A DNA stretch of 9,339 bases from Chloroflexota bacterium (GCA_021812735.1 JAKAMV010000329.1:1-9339), one strand, 5' to 3'. Counted from the first letter of the stretch, positions 1 to 6,447 are shown. Translations and numbers: made by a program. Notes: generated by a model not told the origin, from the letters alone.

Positions 1-834
1 GACGAGGTCCGCGGTCGCGAGCGCGATGTCGAAGCCGGCCGCCTCCATCACGAGGTCGACGCCCGGCCGCAGCTCCATTGAGGCGAGCCGATCGGCGAGG
101 CACAGGAGGCCGAAGCCCACGCCGCCGGCCGCCCCGGCGCCGGCGGTCAGCCGCTCCGATCGACCGGTGGCGCCCTCGAGCGCGTCCGCCCAGCGCGCAA
201 GGCGCGCGTCGAGCGCAGCCACGTCGTCCGGGCTGGCCCCCTTCTGCGGCCCGTACACGGCCGCCGCGCCGTCGGGCCCCAGCAGGGGGTTGGTCACGTC
301 GCAGGCGACGCGGAGGCGGAGCTCGGCCAGCCGGCGGTCGAGGCCGGACAGGTCGACGCCGGCCAGCCCTTCGGCGACGCCGGCGCCGAGCGCCGCCAGC
401 AGGCCCGCGGCCCCGTCGCTCGTCGCGCTGCCCCCGATGCCCAGGGCGATCTCGCGGATCCCGGCGTCGAGGGCGGCCCGGATGAGGTCGCCGGTGCCTG
501 CGCTGGTGGCCCGGGCGGCATCGCGCTCGGTCGGAGCCACCCGGGACAGCCCCGAGGCGGCGGCCATCTCGATGACGGCGGCGGCCCCGTCGTCTCGGAC
601 GAGCCACGGGGCGCGGATCGGCCGCAGGAGGGGATCCCGCGCCGGCGACTCGACCCGCCGCCAGCCGCCGGCCGCCTCGATCGCCACCAGCGTCCCCTCG
701 CCGCCGTCGGCAAGCGGGGCCAGGTGGAGGTCGTCGCCGGGGCGGGCGCGCCGCCAGCCGTCGGCGAGTGCCCGCGCCACCTCGATGCTGGTGAGGGTCC
801 CCTTGTAGGAGTCGGGGGCGATCAGGACGCGCAT
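1..834 (-). CDS. Glycerate kinase, class I (GarK/GlxK family), C-terminus cut by window start
   Basis: Phosphorylates D-glycerate with ATP in the cytoplasm. The 278 visible residues carry the family's landmarks in order: N-terminal IAPDSYKGTL (5-14), LADGGEGTL (41-49), the Gly-rich LGIGGSATSDGAAG (131-144), ACDVTNPLLGPDGAAAVYG (177-195) with QKGA just after, and GAGAAGGVGFGLL (232-244). Family members are about 370-380 residues, so roughly the last 100 lie beyond base 1; the frame is open to the edge. The ATG at 834 is preceded by GGAG with a 5-base spacer. It lies 52 bases after the UspA-GpgS fusion on the same strand, which suggests co-transcription and a shared glycerate/phosphoglycerate pool. 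Class I enzymes are reported to make 2-phosphoglycerate, so feeding GpgS (which uses 3-phosphoglycerate) would need a mutase; that link is inference. Family assignment is firm. Confidence 0.93.
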   Translation of the reverse strand, partial: MRVLIAPDSYKGTLTSIEVARALADGWRRARPGDDLHLAPLADGGEGTLVAIEAAGGWRRVESPARDPLLRPIRAPWLVRDDGAAAVIEMAAASGLSRVAPTERDAARATSAGTGDLIRAALDAGIREIALGIGGSATSDGAAGLLAALGAGVAEGLAGVDLSGLDRRLAELRLRVACDVTNPLLGPDGAAAVYGPQKGASPDDVAALDARLARWADALEGATGRSERLTAGAGAAGGVGFGLLCLADRLASMELRPGVDLVMEAAGFDIALATADLV

Positions 835-839
835 CGCGG

Positions 840-843
840 CTCC
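840..843 (-). promoter_or_regulatory. Shine-Dalgarno site of the glycerate kinase gene
   Basis: On the minus strand GGAG sits 5 bases before the ATG at 834. This supports 834 as the start and shows the gene can be translated independently of the upstream fusion gene. Confidence 0.55.
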
Positions 844-853
844 GGGGCCCGGG

Positions 854-879
854 AGGGGCGCGACGCCTCGGCCGCCCCT
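854..879 (-). other. Intercistronic GC hairpin between gpgS fusion and glycerate kinase
   Basis: A perfect 7-base inverted repeat (AGGGGCG at 854-860, CGCCCCT at 873-879) encloses a 12-base loop. It fills most of the 52-base gap between the fusion gene's stop codon and the glycerate kinase start. No run of T follows on the minus strand, so it does not look like a classical terminator. It could tune mRNA stability or partial read-through. A 7-base GC stem can also arise by chance at this base composition. Confidence 0.25.
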
Positions 880-886
880 GCCCGCA

Positions 887-2809
887 TCACTCCGCCATCA
901 GGTCCACATTCACCGAGCGGCGCCGCTCCAGGTACTCCGGGATGCGGATCATCGGCGGCCGCTCCTGGTCGGCGATCTCGTGGACCTCGAGGGACAGGCG
1001 CCCGTGCCCGGAGCGGGGCAGCTTCATCGTGTGGCCGAGCTCGGCGAACAGGCGAGCGCGCCGGCGCTCCTCCAGCCGCTTCATCACCGCCTGGAGGATG
1101 ACGAAGGACATCTTGGACAGCCCCTCGAGCTCCTGGTTGCGGTGGAGCCGCCGCTCCAGGTCGACCTGCCCGAGTCCCTCCAGGCCCGCCTTCTCGAGGG
1201 CGTCGATGAGGTGGCCGATCTCCACGGCGTACCCGGTGAAGAAGGGGATCTGCTCCAGCAGCGAGCGCCGGCCGGCGTACTCGCCCGCCAGCGGCTGGAT
1301 GAACCCGGACAGCTCGGGGAAGAACAGGTTGATCAGCGGGCGCGCCACGAGCTCGGTGACCCGGCCGCCGCCGCCCTCCTTGATCACCCCGCCCTCGACG
1401 ATCGGGCGCTGGTAGTAGCCCTTCACGTACTGCAGCCGGTGCTCCACCAGGAGTGGCCCGAGGGTTCCGTAGACCATCCGGCTGTGCCAGCTGCGGACGT
1501 CGGTGTCCGCCCAGACCACGATGTCGCCGCTGGTCTCGTAGAGGGACTTCCACAGGGCCTCGCCCTTGCCCCGGAAGGAGCCGTACCGCGCCAGCACGTC
1601 GGGGTGCTGGATCACGCGCGCCCCCGCGGCCTCCGCGATCGCACGCGTGTCGTCGGTGGAGGCGGAGTCGATGACCAGCAGCTCGTCGAGCAGCGGGAAG
1701 CGCTCCTGCATCTCGCGGATCGCGCGCGTGACGATGGGTCCGATCGTGTCCGCCTCGTTGAGCGTGGGTAGGACGAGCGACACCGTGACGCCCTGCTTCT
1801 GCTTGAGCTGGACCAGCCGCTCGAGGTCGGCGAACTCGCCGTGGTGGAAGTTCGCCTCGGCGAACCACCGCTCGACCTTGGCCGGGACAGCCCGCGACTC
1901 CTCCGCCAGCCGGTCCGCGGCGGCGAGGCTCTCGGCCTTCTGGGCCAGCACGTCGAACGTGTGGCGGCCGATGTCCTCGCGCGTCTTGACCACGATGACC
2001 GTGGTCTTGGAGCGCTGCGCCACGGCCTCGGGCAGCGAGCCGAACAGCGAGCTGCCGACCTCGCCGGGCGGGGCTGAGGCGCCCATGACCACCAGGTCCG
2101 CGTGCTCCGCCTCGCGCAGGATGGAGGTGCGGATGTTGCGCGTCTCGCGCAGGACCGGCTCGGCATCCGCGCTGATGTGCTGGCGCACGAACGCCGCGAG
2201 CGCGTGCTCGGCCTGGGCGCGGACCGCCTCGGTGACGCCAGCTGGCACGAAGTGGGTGACCGCGACCGTGGCGCCGTGGCGATGGGCGAGCGCGTCGGCG
2301 AAGCGCAGGGCGAGCTCGGCGTGCGGCCCGCCGCGCACCGGCACCAGGATCCGGCGGATCGCGCGGGCTCCCCGCTGCTTGACAACGGCAATGTCGCAGG
2401 GCGACTCGCGGACCACCTCGTCGATCGTGGGCGAGATCGCCGGGCCCGTTCCGCCCTCTCGCGTGGGCACCGACTTGCCCCCCCAGCCGAAGATCAGCAG
2501 GTCCGCCTCCTGCTCGGCCGCGGCCTCCACGATGCCCGCTGCGGCGTGCCGCCCGATGCGCACCAGCGGCCGGATGACGGTCCCCTCGGGGACGTAGTCG
2601 AGGACGCGCTGGAGGAGGCGCCTCGCCTGCCGGGCGCGGGTGGCGCCCTCGGACAGCGGCATGCCCTCGGGAACCTCGACGATCCCCAGAGCCGACAGCT
2701 CCCCGGTCCGCGGGTCCAGCAGCGCCGCGCCGATCCGGATCAGCTCCTCCGCGGTCAGCGGGTTGGCGACCGGGATCATGATCCGCGCGGGCAGCGGCTC
2801 GCTGCTCAT
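887..2809 (-). CDS. gpgS: Fusion protein: two UspA-type domains plus glucosyl-3-phosphoglycerate synthase (GT81)
   Basis: The 640-residue protein should transfer glucose from an NDP-glucose donor to 3-phosphoglycerate, giving glucosyl-3-phosphoglycerate. Residues about 8-145 and 150-276 are two UspA-like domains (IMIPVANPL, LLIFGWGGKS; RRILVPVRGG, LVVMGASAPPG). A helical linker leads to a GT81 module from about 310 to 630. Its motifs are LPTLNEADTI (347-356), DSASTDDT (381-388), RGKGEALWKSL (413-423), metal-binding DTD (435-437), GGGRVTELVARPL (480-492), LAGEY (507-511), GYAVEIG (526-532) and HRN (556-558). The RVT and HRN positions correspond to the phosphoglycerate- and metal-binding residues of mycobacterial GpgS. 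Mycobacterial GpgS is only about 320 residues, so the N-terminal half is extra. The ATG at 2809 overlaps the upstream stop as ATGA, implying translational coupling. The reading frame stays open upstream of 2809, but that part is a shadow of the neighbouring gene. GpgS function is strongly supported; sugar specificity (glucose or mannose) and the role of the Usp domains are not. Confidence 0.92.
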   Translation of the reverse strand: MSSEPLPARIMIPVANPLTAEELIRIGAALLDPRTGELSALGIVEVPEGMPLSEGATRARQARRLLQRVLDYVPEGTVIRPLVRIGRHAAAGIVEAAAEQEADLLIFGWGGKSVPTREGGTGPAISPTIDEVVRESPCDIAVVKQRGARAIRRILVPVRGGPHAELALRFADALAHRHGATVAVTHFVPAGVTEAVRAQAEHALAAFVRQHISADAEPVLRETRNIRTSILREAEHADLVVMGASAPPGEVGSSLFGSLPEAVAQRSKTTVIVVKTREDIGRHTFDVLAQKAESLAAADRLAEESRAVPAKVERWFAEANFHHGEFADLERLVQLKQKQGVTVSLVLPTLNEADTIGPIVTRAIREMQERFPLLDELLVIDSASTDDTRAIAEAAGARVIQHPDVLARYGSFRGKGEALWKSLYETSGDIVVWADTDVRSWHSRMVYGTLGPLLVEHRLQYVKGYYQRPIVEGGVIKEGGGGRVTELVARPLINLFFPELSGFIQPLAGEYAGRRSLLEQIPFFTGYAVEIGHLIDALEKAGLEGLGQVDLERRLHRNQELEGLSKMSFVILQAVMKRLEERRRARLFAELGHTMKLPRSGHGRLSLEVHEIADQERPPMIRIPEYLERRRSVNVDLMAE

Positions 2810-4197
2810 CGCGGACCGCCATCCGCCGCCGCGTCCAGCGCCCGCCAGCGCTCGACCAGGTACGGCTTGAGCAGCTCGAACTCGCGCGCCTGGCGCTCCA
2901 CACGCTCCTCCGCATCGGCCGTGTCCACGTGCCGGTTCTCCACCACGAACGAGCCGACGCGGCCGAAGTAGATGGGCACCAGCGCGGCGACCAGCTGCGA
3001 GGTGTCCATGTCCCCCCGGCGGGCGGCGATCACCAGGTCGTACACGACGCGCGCCCACAGGTCGTCCGGGAAGTGGAACCCGGCGAGCGCCTCCGCCATG
3101 TCGAGCGTTGACGCGTGCGGGCCGGTCTCGCCGCCCAGGCCCAGGCGCCGGGATGCCGCGTCGGCGAACGTGCCGGCCTCCTCGGCCAGCGTCAGGACCG
3201 CATCGGCCGTCGCCGGATCGAGGGCGCGGCGCCAGTTGTCGGCGAGCGCGAGCGAACCGCCGTGGAATTCCTCGAGCAGCCGGACGGCGTTCACCTCCAG
3301 CGGGGGCGGGTCGATGATCCGCTCGAAGCCGTAGGCGGGGACGTCGTGGCTGCCCTTGACCTCGAGCCACGCGTCCGGGTGGTCCACAGCGAGGCGGAGG
3401 ATGGTCCCGACGACCTGCCGGAACATCGGCCCGAGGTCGGCCCCGGGGTCCTTGGGGTCGTGGACCTTGGCGCCCAGCCGCGTCTGACACACGGCGAAGC
3501 CGCCGGTGAGCGCGGTGGTGGTCATCCAGATGTCGATGCCGAACTTGCTGATGTCGCTCGTCCAGTCGTCCTGCTCGAGGTAGTGGCGGACCAGGTCGCC
3601 CGAGACGCCGAAGTCGCCGCCGATCGGCTGGCGAATGCGGTGACCGTACAGGGCGCGGGTGAGCGGGTAGGTGACGGTGTTGGTGATGGTGCCGTCGTAC
3701 TTGTAGCGCGCGTAGAGGGGGGCGACGAAGTCGTAGCCGCCCTTGAGGATCGGCCCGGCGAGGAGCTCGATCCACTCGGGCAGGATGCTCCGGAGATCGC
3801 TGTCCACCACCACCAGCGCCTCCACGTCGAGCGCGGCGGCCAGCTCGAAGATCGTCCGCAGCGCGGCCCCCTTGCCGCCCGTTCCGTCGATCTCCGGGTA
3901 GGTGAGGGTGACCCGGTCGAGCTTGTTGGTGGGACGGACGAGCAGGATCGACTCGACGTAGTCCGGCGGCTCGGTCTCGACGACGACGCGCTGGGTGCCG
4001 TCCGGCGATCCCGCGTCGGAGTTGACCAGAACGGGCCTCTGGTCCGGGAAGTACTGGACGAGGCCGGCGTGCGCGGCGCGCACCACGTAGCCGATCGTCG
4101 CGGCGTTCTTGAAGCTCGGGATGCCGACCATGATGTCGGCCTTGCCGAGCCGCGCGATCTCGTCCCTGATGGCCGGGGTCAGCGTCGTCGGGGGCAC
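2806..4197 (-). CDS. GT-A glycosyltransferase, mannosylglycerate/glucosylglycerate synthase-like
   Basis: A 463-residue cytoplasmic GT-A fold glycosyltransferase with no signal peptide or membrane segment. Visible motifs: GIPSFKNAATIGYVV (25-39, nucleotide-binding start of the fold), VNSDAGSPDGT (58-68), GTGGKGAALRTIFE (105-118), the DSD metal motif in VVVDSDLRSILPEW (129-142), QPIGGDFGVSGDL (190-202) and FGIDIWMT (219-226). The spacing of GGKG, DxD, QPxGG(D/E) and (W/F)GID recalls Rhodothermus mannosylglycerate synthase (GT78). That enzyme joins an NDP-sugar directly to glycerate. Alternatives are one-step glucosylglycerate synthase, or a mannosyltransferase that extends glucosylglycerate. 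The C-terminal half (about 290-463) is helical and unassigned. The GTG at 4197 is the first possible start, because an in-frame TAG lies at 4207-4209, and a good Shine-Dalgarno site precedes it. The 4-base overlap with the GpgS fusion argues for joint function. Acceptor and donor are inferred. Confidence 0.85.
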   Translation of the reverse strand: MPPTTLTPAIRDEIARLGKADIMVGIPSFKNAATIGYVVRAAHAGLVQYFPDQRPVLVNSDAGSPDGTQRVVVETEPPDYVESILLVRPTNKLDRVTLTYPEIDGTGGKGAALRTIFELAAALDVEALVVVDSDLRSILPEWIELLAGPILKGGYDFVAPLYARYKYDGTITNTVTYPLTRALYGHRIRQPIGGDFGVSGDLVRHYLEQDDWTSDISKFGIDIWMTTTALTGGFAVCQTRLGAKVHDPKDPGADLGPMFRQVVGTILRLAVDHPDAWLEVKGSHDVPAYGFERIIDPPPLEVNAVRLLEEFHGGSLALADNWRRALDPATADAVLTLAEEAGTFADAASRRLGLGGETGPHASTLDMAEALAGFHFPDDLWARVVYDLVIAARRGDMDTSQLVAALVPIYFGRVGSFVVENRHVDTADAEERVERQAREFELLKPYLVERWRALDAAADGGPR

Positions 4198-4201
4198 GTC
4201 A

Positions 4202-4208
4202 CCACCCT
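4202..4208 (-). promoter_or_regulatory. Shine-Dalgarno site fixing the GTG start at 4197
   Basis: On the minus strand AGGGTGG lies 4 bases before the GTG at 4197. An in-frame TAG (4207-4209) overlaps it, so no longer N-terminus is possible. Together these settle the start of the glycosyltransferase gene. Confidence 0.6.
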
Positions 4209-4237
4209 ACCACTGCGCGCTGTCCCGCGGCCAGACA

Positions 4238-4263
4238 CCCGCGCCGGCTGGTCGGTGCGCGGG
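4238..4263 (-). other. GC hairpin between ligase-like gene and glycosyltransferase gene
   Basis: A perfect 7-base inverted repeat (CCCGCGC at 4238-4244, GCGCGGG at 4257-4263) with a 12-base loop lies just past the stop codon of the ligase-like gene, inside a 69-base gap. It lacks a following T tract on the minus strand. It may be a weak terminator, an mRNA-stability element or chance. Its geometry (7-base stem, 12-base loop) matches the hairpin at 854-879. Confidence 0.3.
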
Positions 4264-4266
4264 GCG

Positions 4267-5004
4267 TCAGTCGCGCTGCTGCTGGCCGCCGCGCGTCGCA
4301 TGTGTCGGCGACGGCACCACCGCCCAGTCGGGGTTCTCCGCGTCCGGCCGATAGCGGCTGTTGGCGGCGCGCCAGAAGATGTACTCGAAGCCCTGCCGGC
4401 CCCACGTGGCCGCCAGCCGGGAGCCCCCCGGCCGCGCGAACGGCGTGACCCGGACCAGCCGCGACTGCGCCAGGACCCCCTCGAGGTGGCGCTTGCGCTC
4501 GAGCAGGGGGAAGTCGAGCAGCGACCGGCCGTCGAGCCAGAGGAGGTCCGTGGCCACGAACGCGTGCTCCTCGCCCCGGGCCAGCGCCTCGAGGAACGGC
4601 AGCGCGCGCGCCTCCTCGTCAGCCTGGTGCTTGCGCCCGATGATGTACGGGTCCTTGCTGTTGCGGCGGAACAGGCGGGGCATCGAGAAGATCCCGCGGG
4701 GGACCGCCTCCCGGGCGGCGGCGTCCACCCCGACGCCGTCGTCGAACGCCTGCCGGGTCAGGTGGCCCTCGATCACCCCGCCGACCGCGCCGAAGGCGTT
4801 GCCCAGCGCGGCCTCGAGCGGCGGCGGCACGTCGATGCGGTCGCCGTAGCGGTACACCTCGGCCCGGCCTTGGTCGATCGCCGCGACCACTCGCAGCCCT
4901 GCCCAGTCGGGCTCGATGATCGGGTCCAGGATCTCGCCGGCGGCGCGCCGGCCCGGGTGCTGCGGCCGCCACTCAGCCGCCACGACGCGGGGATCGGTGG
5001 TCAT
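4267..5004 (-). CDS. ATP-dependent DNA ligase-like adenylation-domain protein, probably catalytically dead
   Basis: A 245-residue protein resembling the nucleotidyltransferase domain of ATP-dependent (LigD-type) DNA ligases. Matching blocks: EPDWAGLR (31-38) at the place of motif I (canonical ExKxDGxR), VYRYGDRI (50-57), GGVIEGHLT (75-83) like motif III, FVATDLLWLDG with PLLERKRHLEGVL following (149-178) like motif IIIa, and ANSRYRP with NPDW (214-227) near motifs IV and V. The adenylated lysine of motif I is replaced by Asp33 and its DG aspartate by Ala35. The motif IV EGVVxK and motif V KxK lysines are also absent (FEYIFWR, DWAVV). There is no OB-fold domain. Ligase activity is therefore unlikely; nucleotide or nucleic-acid binding is conceivable. 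The ATG at 5004 has no clear Shine-Dalgarno site. It lies 69 bases ahead of the glycosyltransferase on the same strand and may head that operon. The resemblance rests on motif reading only. Confidence 0.75.
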   Translation of the reverse strand: MTTDPRVVAAEWRPQHPGRRAAGEILDPIIEPDWAGLRVVAAIDQGRAEVYRYGDRIDVPPPLEAALGNAFGAVGGVIEGHLTRQAFDDGVGVDAAAREAVPRGIFSMPRLFRRNSKDPYIIGRKHQADEEARALPFLEALARGEEHAFVATDLLWLDGRSLLDFPLLERKRHLEGVLAQSRLVRVTPFARPGGSRLAATWGRQGFEYIFWRAANSRYRPDAENPDWAVVPSPTHATRGGQQQRD

Positions 5005-5010
5005 TGCCCG

Positions 5011-5016
5011 ATGCTA
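5011..5016 (-). promoter_or_regulatory. Possible -10 element of a leaderless promoter for the ligase-like gene
   Basis: On the minus strand TAGCAT fits the TANNNT -10 pattern and ends 6 bases before the ATG at 5004. The gene lacks a Shine-Dalgarno site. That spacing is typical of leaderless transcripts in high-GC bacteria. No -35 match is visible, so this is tentative. Confidence 0.3.
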
Positions 5017-5023
5017 CTCCCGA

Positions 5024-5057
5024 CGACGGCCGGGCCCCGGGAGCCTGCGGGCCGTCG
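5024..5057. repeat. Inverted repeat in the divergent intergenic region
   Basis: CGACGGCC (5024-5031) and GGCCGTCG (5050-5057) form a perfect 8-base inverted repeat around an 18-base GC-rich centre. It lies between two divergent genes, close to the start of the minus-strand one. It could be an operator or simply a product of high GC. The rest of the 183-base gap (5005-5187) is GC-rich, with a repeated GCCTGCGGGC (5043-5052, 5091-5100), and holds no recognisable gene. Confidence 0.3.
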
Positions 5058-5128
5058 CCAACCCGCTCGGGACGGCGGCCGGGCGACGCGGCCTGCGGGC
5101 GGCCCGCTCCGAGGCCCTCGTGCGCCTC

Positions 5129-5134
5129 TATGAT
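5129..5134 (+). promoter_or_regulatory. Possible -10 element for the UMF1 transporter gene
   Basis: TATGAT matches five of six consensus -10 bases and stands out in a stretch almost free of A and T. It would give a leader of about 45-50 bases before the ATG at 5188. No convincing -35 hexamer is present at 16-18 bases upstream, so the call is weak. Confidence 0.28.
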
Positions 5135-5177
5135 CCGCGCGAGGCAGGGAGCCGACTGGCCGGCACGCCGCGCACCC

Positions 5178-5183
5178 GAGGGA
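5178..5183 (+). promoter_or_regulatory. Shine-Dalgarno site of the UMF1 transporter
   Basis: GAGGGA ends 4 bases before the ATG at 5188. It supports that start over later in-frame candidates, which would remove part of the first membrane segment. Confidence 0.5.
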
Positions 5184-5187
5184 CCGC

Positions 5188-6447
5188 ATGACCGCAGCCA
5201 CCGTCGCGACAACGGAGCTGACCGAGCTCGACCTCCGCAACCACCGCAAGGTCGCGCGCGCCGGCTGGGCAGTGTACGACCTCGCGGACACCATCTGGTC
5301 GTACGCGATCTTCTCGCGGGCGATCTCGCTGTTCCTGGTGGACAAGCTCGGCGACGGGCCGGGAAACCTGTGGCTCGGGCTCTCGGTGGCCCTGTCCGTG
5401 GGCATCAACGCGCTCGTCTCGCCGCTCCTGGGCGCCGTCTCGGACCGCTTTGGCCGGCGGCTGCCGTTCCTGTTCGCGTTCACGCTGGGCGCCTGCCTGC
5501 CGGCGATGGCCATCCCCTTCGTGCCCGTCTGGCTGGGGATCGTCCTCTTCTGCGTGGCGATGTTCTCGTACCAGTCGTGCCTGATCTACTTCGACGCCAC
5601 GCTCCAGCTGGTGAGCACGCCCGAGAACCGCGGCCGGATCGCGAGCCTCTCCACGGGCGTCGGCTACATGGGCACGGTCCTCATCGCGCTCCTGCTGTTC
5701 GCGACGGACCTCTCGGTGGAGATGACCTTCGTGGTCGCGCCGATGATGTTCCTCGTGCTGTCGGCGCCCACCTTCCTGCTGCTCCGCGAGGACGGCAGCC
5801 GGGCCAAGAAGGACGCCGACCCGCTCGGCGCGGCGTGGTCGCAGACGCTGCGGACGATCCGCTCGCTCGACCAGTACCCGGGCCTCGGCCGGTTCCTCGC
5901 CTCGCGATTCTTCTACACCGACGCGCTCAACACGAGCGTCACGATCATGACCATCTTCGCCGTCAAGGCGGTCGGCTTCACCGAGCAGGACGCCAACATC
6001 GTCCTCCTGTGCCTCACCCTGTCGGCGATCATCTCCGCGTTCATCTGGGGGCAGCTGGTCGACCGCTACGGTCCCAAGCGCACGCTGTTCAGCGTGCTGA
6101 CGATGTGGGCCGGAGCGCTCGTCGTCGGCGCCGCGCTCGTGTCGCCGGGCCCGTTCATCCTCGCGGGGCTCGTGATCGGCGCCGGGTTCGCCGGGCTCCA
6201 CGTCTCGGACCGAGTGCTCATGTACCGCCTCAGCCCCGAGGACCGCCTCGGCGAGTTCTACGGCCTCTACGGCCTGGTGGGGAAGGGGTCGCAGGTCATC
6301 GGCAACCTGTTCTGGGGCGTGGTCCTGTTCCTGACCTTCGACACGCTGGGCAAGGGCGCCTACCAGCTGGGAATCTTCACCCTGCTGGTCGCGATGCTGA
6401 TCGGCCTGTACCTGCTCTACCCCGTGCCGGAGAAGCGCGAGGGGTAG
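5188..6447 (+). CDS. MFS transporter, UMF1 (Atg22-like) family
   Basis: A 419-residue integral membrane protein with about 12 hydrophobic segments. Family signatures are WAVYDLADTIWS (27-38) in the first helix, an MFS motif A loop GAVSDRFGRR (82-91), a second copy GQLVDRYGPKR (288-298) after the central loop, and a conserved stretch from SPEDRLGEFYGLYG (349-362) to VGKGSQVIG (364-372). Length and layout are normal. Characterised relatives include yeast vacuolar Atg22, which exports amino acids; bacterial substrates are mostly unknown, so none is assigned. It is the only plus-strand gene here, divergent from the ligase-like gene. Its stop lies 12 bases from the galE stop, with no room for an independent terminator. 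A role in moving a product of the neighbouring solute genes cannot be shown. Confidence 0.9.
   Translation: MTAATVATTELTELDLRNHRKVARAGWAVYDLADTIWSYAIFSRAISLFLVDKLGDGPGNLWLGLSVALSVGINALVSPLLGAVSDRFGRRLPFLFAFTLGACLPAMAIPFVPVWLGIVLFCVAMFSYQSCLIYFDATLQLVSTPENRGRIASLSTGVGYMGTVLIALLLFATDLSVEMTFVVAPMMFLVLSAPTFLLLREDGSRAKKDADPLGAAWSQTLRTIRSLDQYPGLGRFLASRFFYTDALNTSVTIMTIFAVKAVGFTEQDANIVLLCLTLSAIISAFIWGQLVDRYGPKRTLFSVLTMWAGALVVGAALVSPGPFILAGLVIGAGFAGLHVSDRVLMYRLSPEDRLGEFYGLYGLVGKGSQVIGNLFWGVVLFLTFDTLGKGAYQLGIFTLLVAMLIGLYLLYPVPEKREG

Noticed and set aside
822..2915. Long minus-strand open frame (697 codons) overlapping gpgS
   Set aside because: It is an Arg/Gly/Ala-rich shadow of the GpgS fusion in a different frame; all family motifs are in the other frame.
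2810..3775. In-frame upstream continuation of the GpgS fusion frame (322 extra codons)
   Set aside because: It lies wholly within the glycosyltransferase gene in another frame and encodes low-complexity Arg/Pro/Ala sequence. The ATGA junction at 2806-2809 gives a natural start.
5084..5115. Further GC-rich inverted repeats in the divergent region
   Set aside because: Arms are short or leave almost no loop; at this base composition they are expected by chance.
3115..5133. Long plus-strand open frame (672 codons)
   Set aside because: It is antisense to the glycosyltransferase and ligase-like genes, with no recognisable domain; such frames are expected opposite genes with GC-rich third codon positions.
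5128..6201. Minus-strand open frame (357 codons), rich in Glu/Arg/Asp
   Set aside because: It is antisense to the transporter; its charged composition mirrors the hydrophobic codons on the other strand.
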